Source: an uncultured Lachnospiraceae bacterium
GTDB taxonomy: Bacteria > Bacillota > Clostridia > Lachnospirales > Lachnospiraceae
DNA: 33,332 bases
Reading direction: 5' to 3'
NCBI GenBank assembly: GCA_902785055.1
Contig: CACZXG010000017.1
Span: 1 to 33,332 of the forward strand
Positions 33,201 through 33,332 of this stretch are shown here, piece after piece (position 1 is the first letter of the stretch; every line of letters begins with the position of its first letter). The translations under genes were made by a program, and so were the position numbers. The notes beneath the pieces are model-generated. The model did not search any database. It was not told the origin of the DNA and saw only the letters and a program-made list of their open reading frames with translations.

Positions 33201-33332
33201 AGCCTCGGAAATGCAAAATATGCGGTAGCAAATCTTGAAAACAGTTCCGCTGGATTCTGTGATGAGGCAGAGGGCATAAGGGATGATTATGAGGCAAACG
33301 ATTCGTCTTCCGTTGCGATTGTAGATTATCTG
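27201..33332 (+). CDS. Giant Cna-B/SpaA-repeat surface adhesin (3' partial)
   Basis: The frame is open for 2044 codons from ATG 27201 (AAAGGAGAAAGTA upstream) and runs off the window. Residues 1-39 form a signal peptide: KERILARIMILVLTVSMIPY, then QTFAAD with cleavage near A38. Residues about 148-270 are a low-complexity acidic stalk of DQSE-type repeats; a 26-base exact direct repeat (FADEPVDEP twice, 28078-28133) follows. An adhesin-like N-terminal domain (about 310-830) precedes roughly eight Cna-B/SpaA-like modules starting near 29713, 30409, 30784, 31119, 31491, 31857, 32256 and 32700. They contain (V/I)TK-type lysines and E.(K/S)AP(A/E).Y elements (EISAPEDY, EDKAPAGY), consistent with intramolecular isopeptide bonds. 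A C-terminal sortase signal is expected beyond the window. It is likely a wall-anchored host or mucus adhesin. Confidence 0.92.
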   Translation, partial: MSSRKSRSQIGFSMKERILARIMILVLTVSMIPYQTFAADPAVVKTVQSIEDIRTKYEVDHGTTLDKIGLPSSLSAVIETTRLSDGNTDEEPESTEETVQEDIRWEGKYDGNSAGKYKLEARFEDKDLVYKDMPVVTVTVREPESGSADEPDQSENQEKPDQSENQDESDQSENEDEPDQSEKEDEQDQSRYVDKTDQPEEEEKADQSEEKEKKDEPEDKAAQSEKEEKANQSKEKDKADQPEKEDKSAQSENADEAGQSRSTDEEDKPETEAVKDIEQNADSNVRMKKTEKRFADEPVDEPFADEPVDEPSGDSNSFTTPKKQAEIYYGENGTARTFTVTLTDDKHFTAPNDVTCAGGNISYNIKVSMQAAAVFKYDGCNSEPMFSEWKNIRIYLKLPENVRFTEIKTQGVADHFTQIDAENNIWEIVLTRDHRDATNANSINLDINARVEGNGELPDGTVLGEAEVTFSADFDVRINEDWTTKTYSKTVKDTTDQIILSTPDEWILTKSPFGEPKNYTIDKSTDPATVTVHYLIKYGLNVNDVPTDDENVYTRPGRVPYEKDIKLTDTPTLTLHDGRTLSEISMTVTPAGTGYVYKGGSSADEGDNPKAITVQPGTETVLPYAVVGSNSKGVAETAPAYSEYNVDVVYPYDEFMIWYYENVSRDDAKATAENEAKISYQLHGQNTVKETREDDADTTVPGYIPPGNIKIEKYIVNYDSDSKNLYTAAKDFVTGPATFEVCESDGTTPAVLWYKDAADNNKFKKITSGNVVTVDPAQAKSASNGNEGWIDFYLNAGTYVIKETGRPAYTEAQGSANKTVTVNENGIAKASFDSKEKLGEVKVLKTDDSNNALPVPEAVFGLYTDRQHTQPVKDAAGNELTATTDNSGDASFKRLVPGTYYLWEISAPEDYIKSEEVKEVRVTANNTSDAAVQVINHLNEEEISLLKQYSTVADPDNFKDVTDDYRKFANAFVLQRCAALNEEGTSWTEWEDVSTHSIGNKGGTSIKVAEYDSQNRKLKYRFMETIPSDYFDLDGNPGNGSNKAYSDEIIPANGTILDPQNKIVMKNRKGGFIELTKKKVELNVVSGKYTEAAGGDKEFRLYRVAAGNNIAEAVDTGTTDANGKLTFSGLVSADARGQIYTYYVVEQNPDTGYTWITDSKITIGGAETDALSVGSFTAQSGGTLTPVTYNVKQEIRLGVIKQDKFSDSTQLSGAKFEISDESWNKQIVTTKDSGAVYAKIDLGHEYTVTETEVPVGYYKDAQRVIIVTTGWRVEMENGNYKIVKSDGTEVKEKDLVFTFTDTPYQKIRLQKKVRGENETDAQAKKLSGVTFSVYVKENNAFVPVKDANGNTVTIKADGTSAVSLPEGKYYLHEDTKAEGVAYPDDLPDLYTGKGEYSDGKFYFGSYEVKKPAQSQDTMIDLNAIVNIYNKGDLIVTKKLFDKDNKELTGSVLNGFSMDVYKADENGNPVGNAIKRAVTGAKDSQGTSVDGQAKFEGLPVYDENGSRISYVVKEIYTAGQADTYYTDDPISSKHPVLISGGTADAGYIENHQYMSVDVVKKYYNARDYELTGLKYELEGAEIALYRNNGDGTYTYEATGVTDKNGQVSFGKLKFSADGFVAIEVSIPDREEYKYMVPVEGDYLQKIDGSCPPTLTQAEVDTLSKAALTSATDPKYTGEIDNEIPWTQIHVTKYDEGKQTKLDGADFTLYKQVLPKGTTGGELTFDAANCTVVGQYTSGIWIHNDVAQTGEFQTDILENADNVVYWLVEDKAPAGYTIKDSENYVLFPNEGTNYTNNSNGGRSTKVYPGGLKKNTINYYDVENEEEIGPFELDNRAYIEFTKWMQKEETAGKQDLARSDFKLMPNATFELYAVNASDHNKVYLLDTITTGDENLVDGGPATGYGVSRALDAWQIFDEIERRFPDQREHIITFKSATDSGYDVDYPYVVGPDGKPIEDAQGNRTKIKGTFVLNAVLVEISGSSKYELDLHDHNLQITFIPSSLSLGNAKYAVANLENSSAGFCDEAEGIRDDYEANDSSSVAIVDYL

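Overview
The window joins two unrelated kinds of DNA. Bases 1 to about 3100 look like Bacteroidales chromosome: the 3' part of a glycoside hydrolase 3/serine beta-lactamase-fold fusion, tsaB behind a TAnnTTTG-type promoter and without a Shine-Dalgarno, then the first ~50 codons of what looks like a universal-stress-type protein. From about 3150 onward every gene has a strong Shine-Dalgarno and looks like a Firmicutes (Lachnospiraceae-type gut Clostridia) prophage and its flank. The two parts meet inside one open frame (2978-3517), so a chimeric contig is the simplest reading.

3150-15182 is the tail and baseplate module of a contractile-tailed (PBSX/XkdN-to-XkdU-like) phage: tail assembly chaperone with a textbook A_AAA_AAC -1 frameshift site, a 1610-residue tape measure protein, a LysM tail protein, baseplate hub, DUF2577, DUF2634, baseplate J, DUF2313 and a fibre-type protein. 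The module ends in a tail protein whose C-terminus is the variable region (VR) of a diversity-generating retroelement (DGR). The template repeat (TR, 15290-15403) and a reverse transcriptase gene (15580-16953) follow. TR and VR differ at 21 of 28 template adenines and at none of 86 other bases. A perfect 10-bp hairpin sits directly behind the VR. No Avd gene is visible, and the TR is flanked by strings of hairpins.

16950-21941 holds a DUF4376-like tail protein, a membrane protein, a small coiled-coil protein and a lysis cassette. The cassette is a CHAP-like amidase fused to a metallo-beta-lactamase domain, then a holin, then a GH25-CHAP endolysin. 22117-24490 is an accessory (moron) region. 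Two small Cro/CI-type regulators flank a reverse-strand operon of amidoligase, a small unknown protein and a gamma-glutamylcyclotransferase, a candidate peptide-ligation and trimming system. The second regulator and the operon are transcribed divergently from an operator-rich gap.

24491-25430 has no convincing gene. It holds two strong terminators and direct and inverted repeats of the kind seen at integration sites. 25431-26824 is a wrecked mobilizable element: the C-terminal end of a reverse-strand gene abuts a MobV relaxase that has lost its N-terminus. 27201 to the end is the 5' part (at least 2044 codons) of a secreted giant adhesin with an acidic repeat stalk and about eight Cna-B/SpaA-like domains.

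The strongest leads are the DGR (Avd-less, unusual reverse transcriptase motif, TR similarity running through a stop codon), the amidoligase-cyclotransferase operon, and the CHAP-metallo-beta-lactamase lysis protein.
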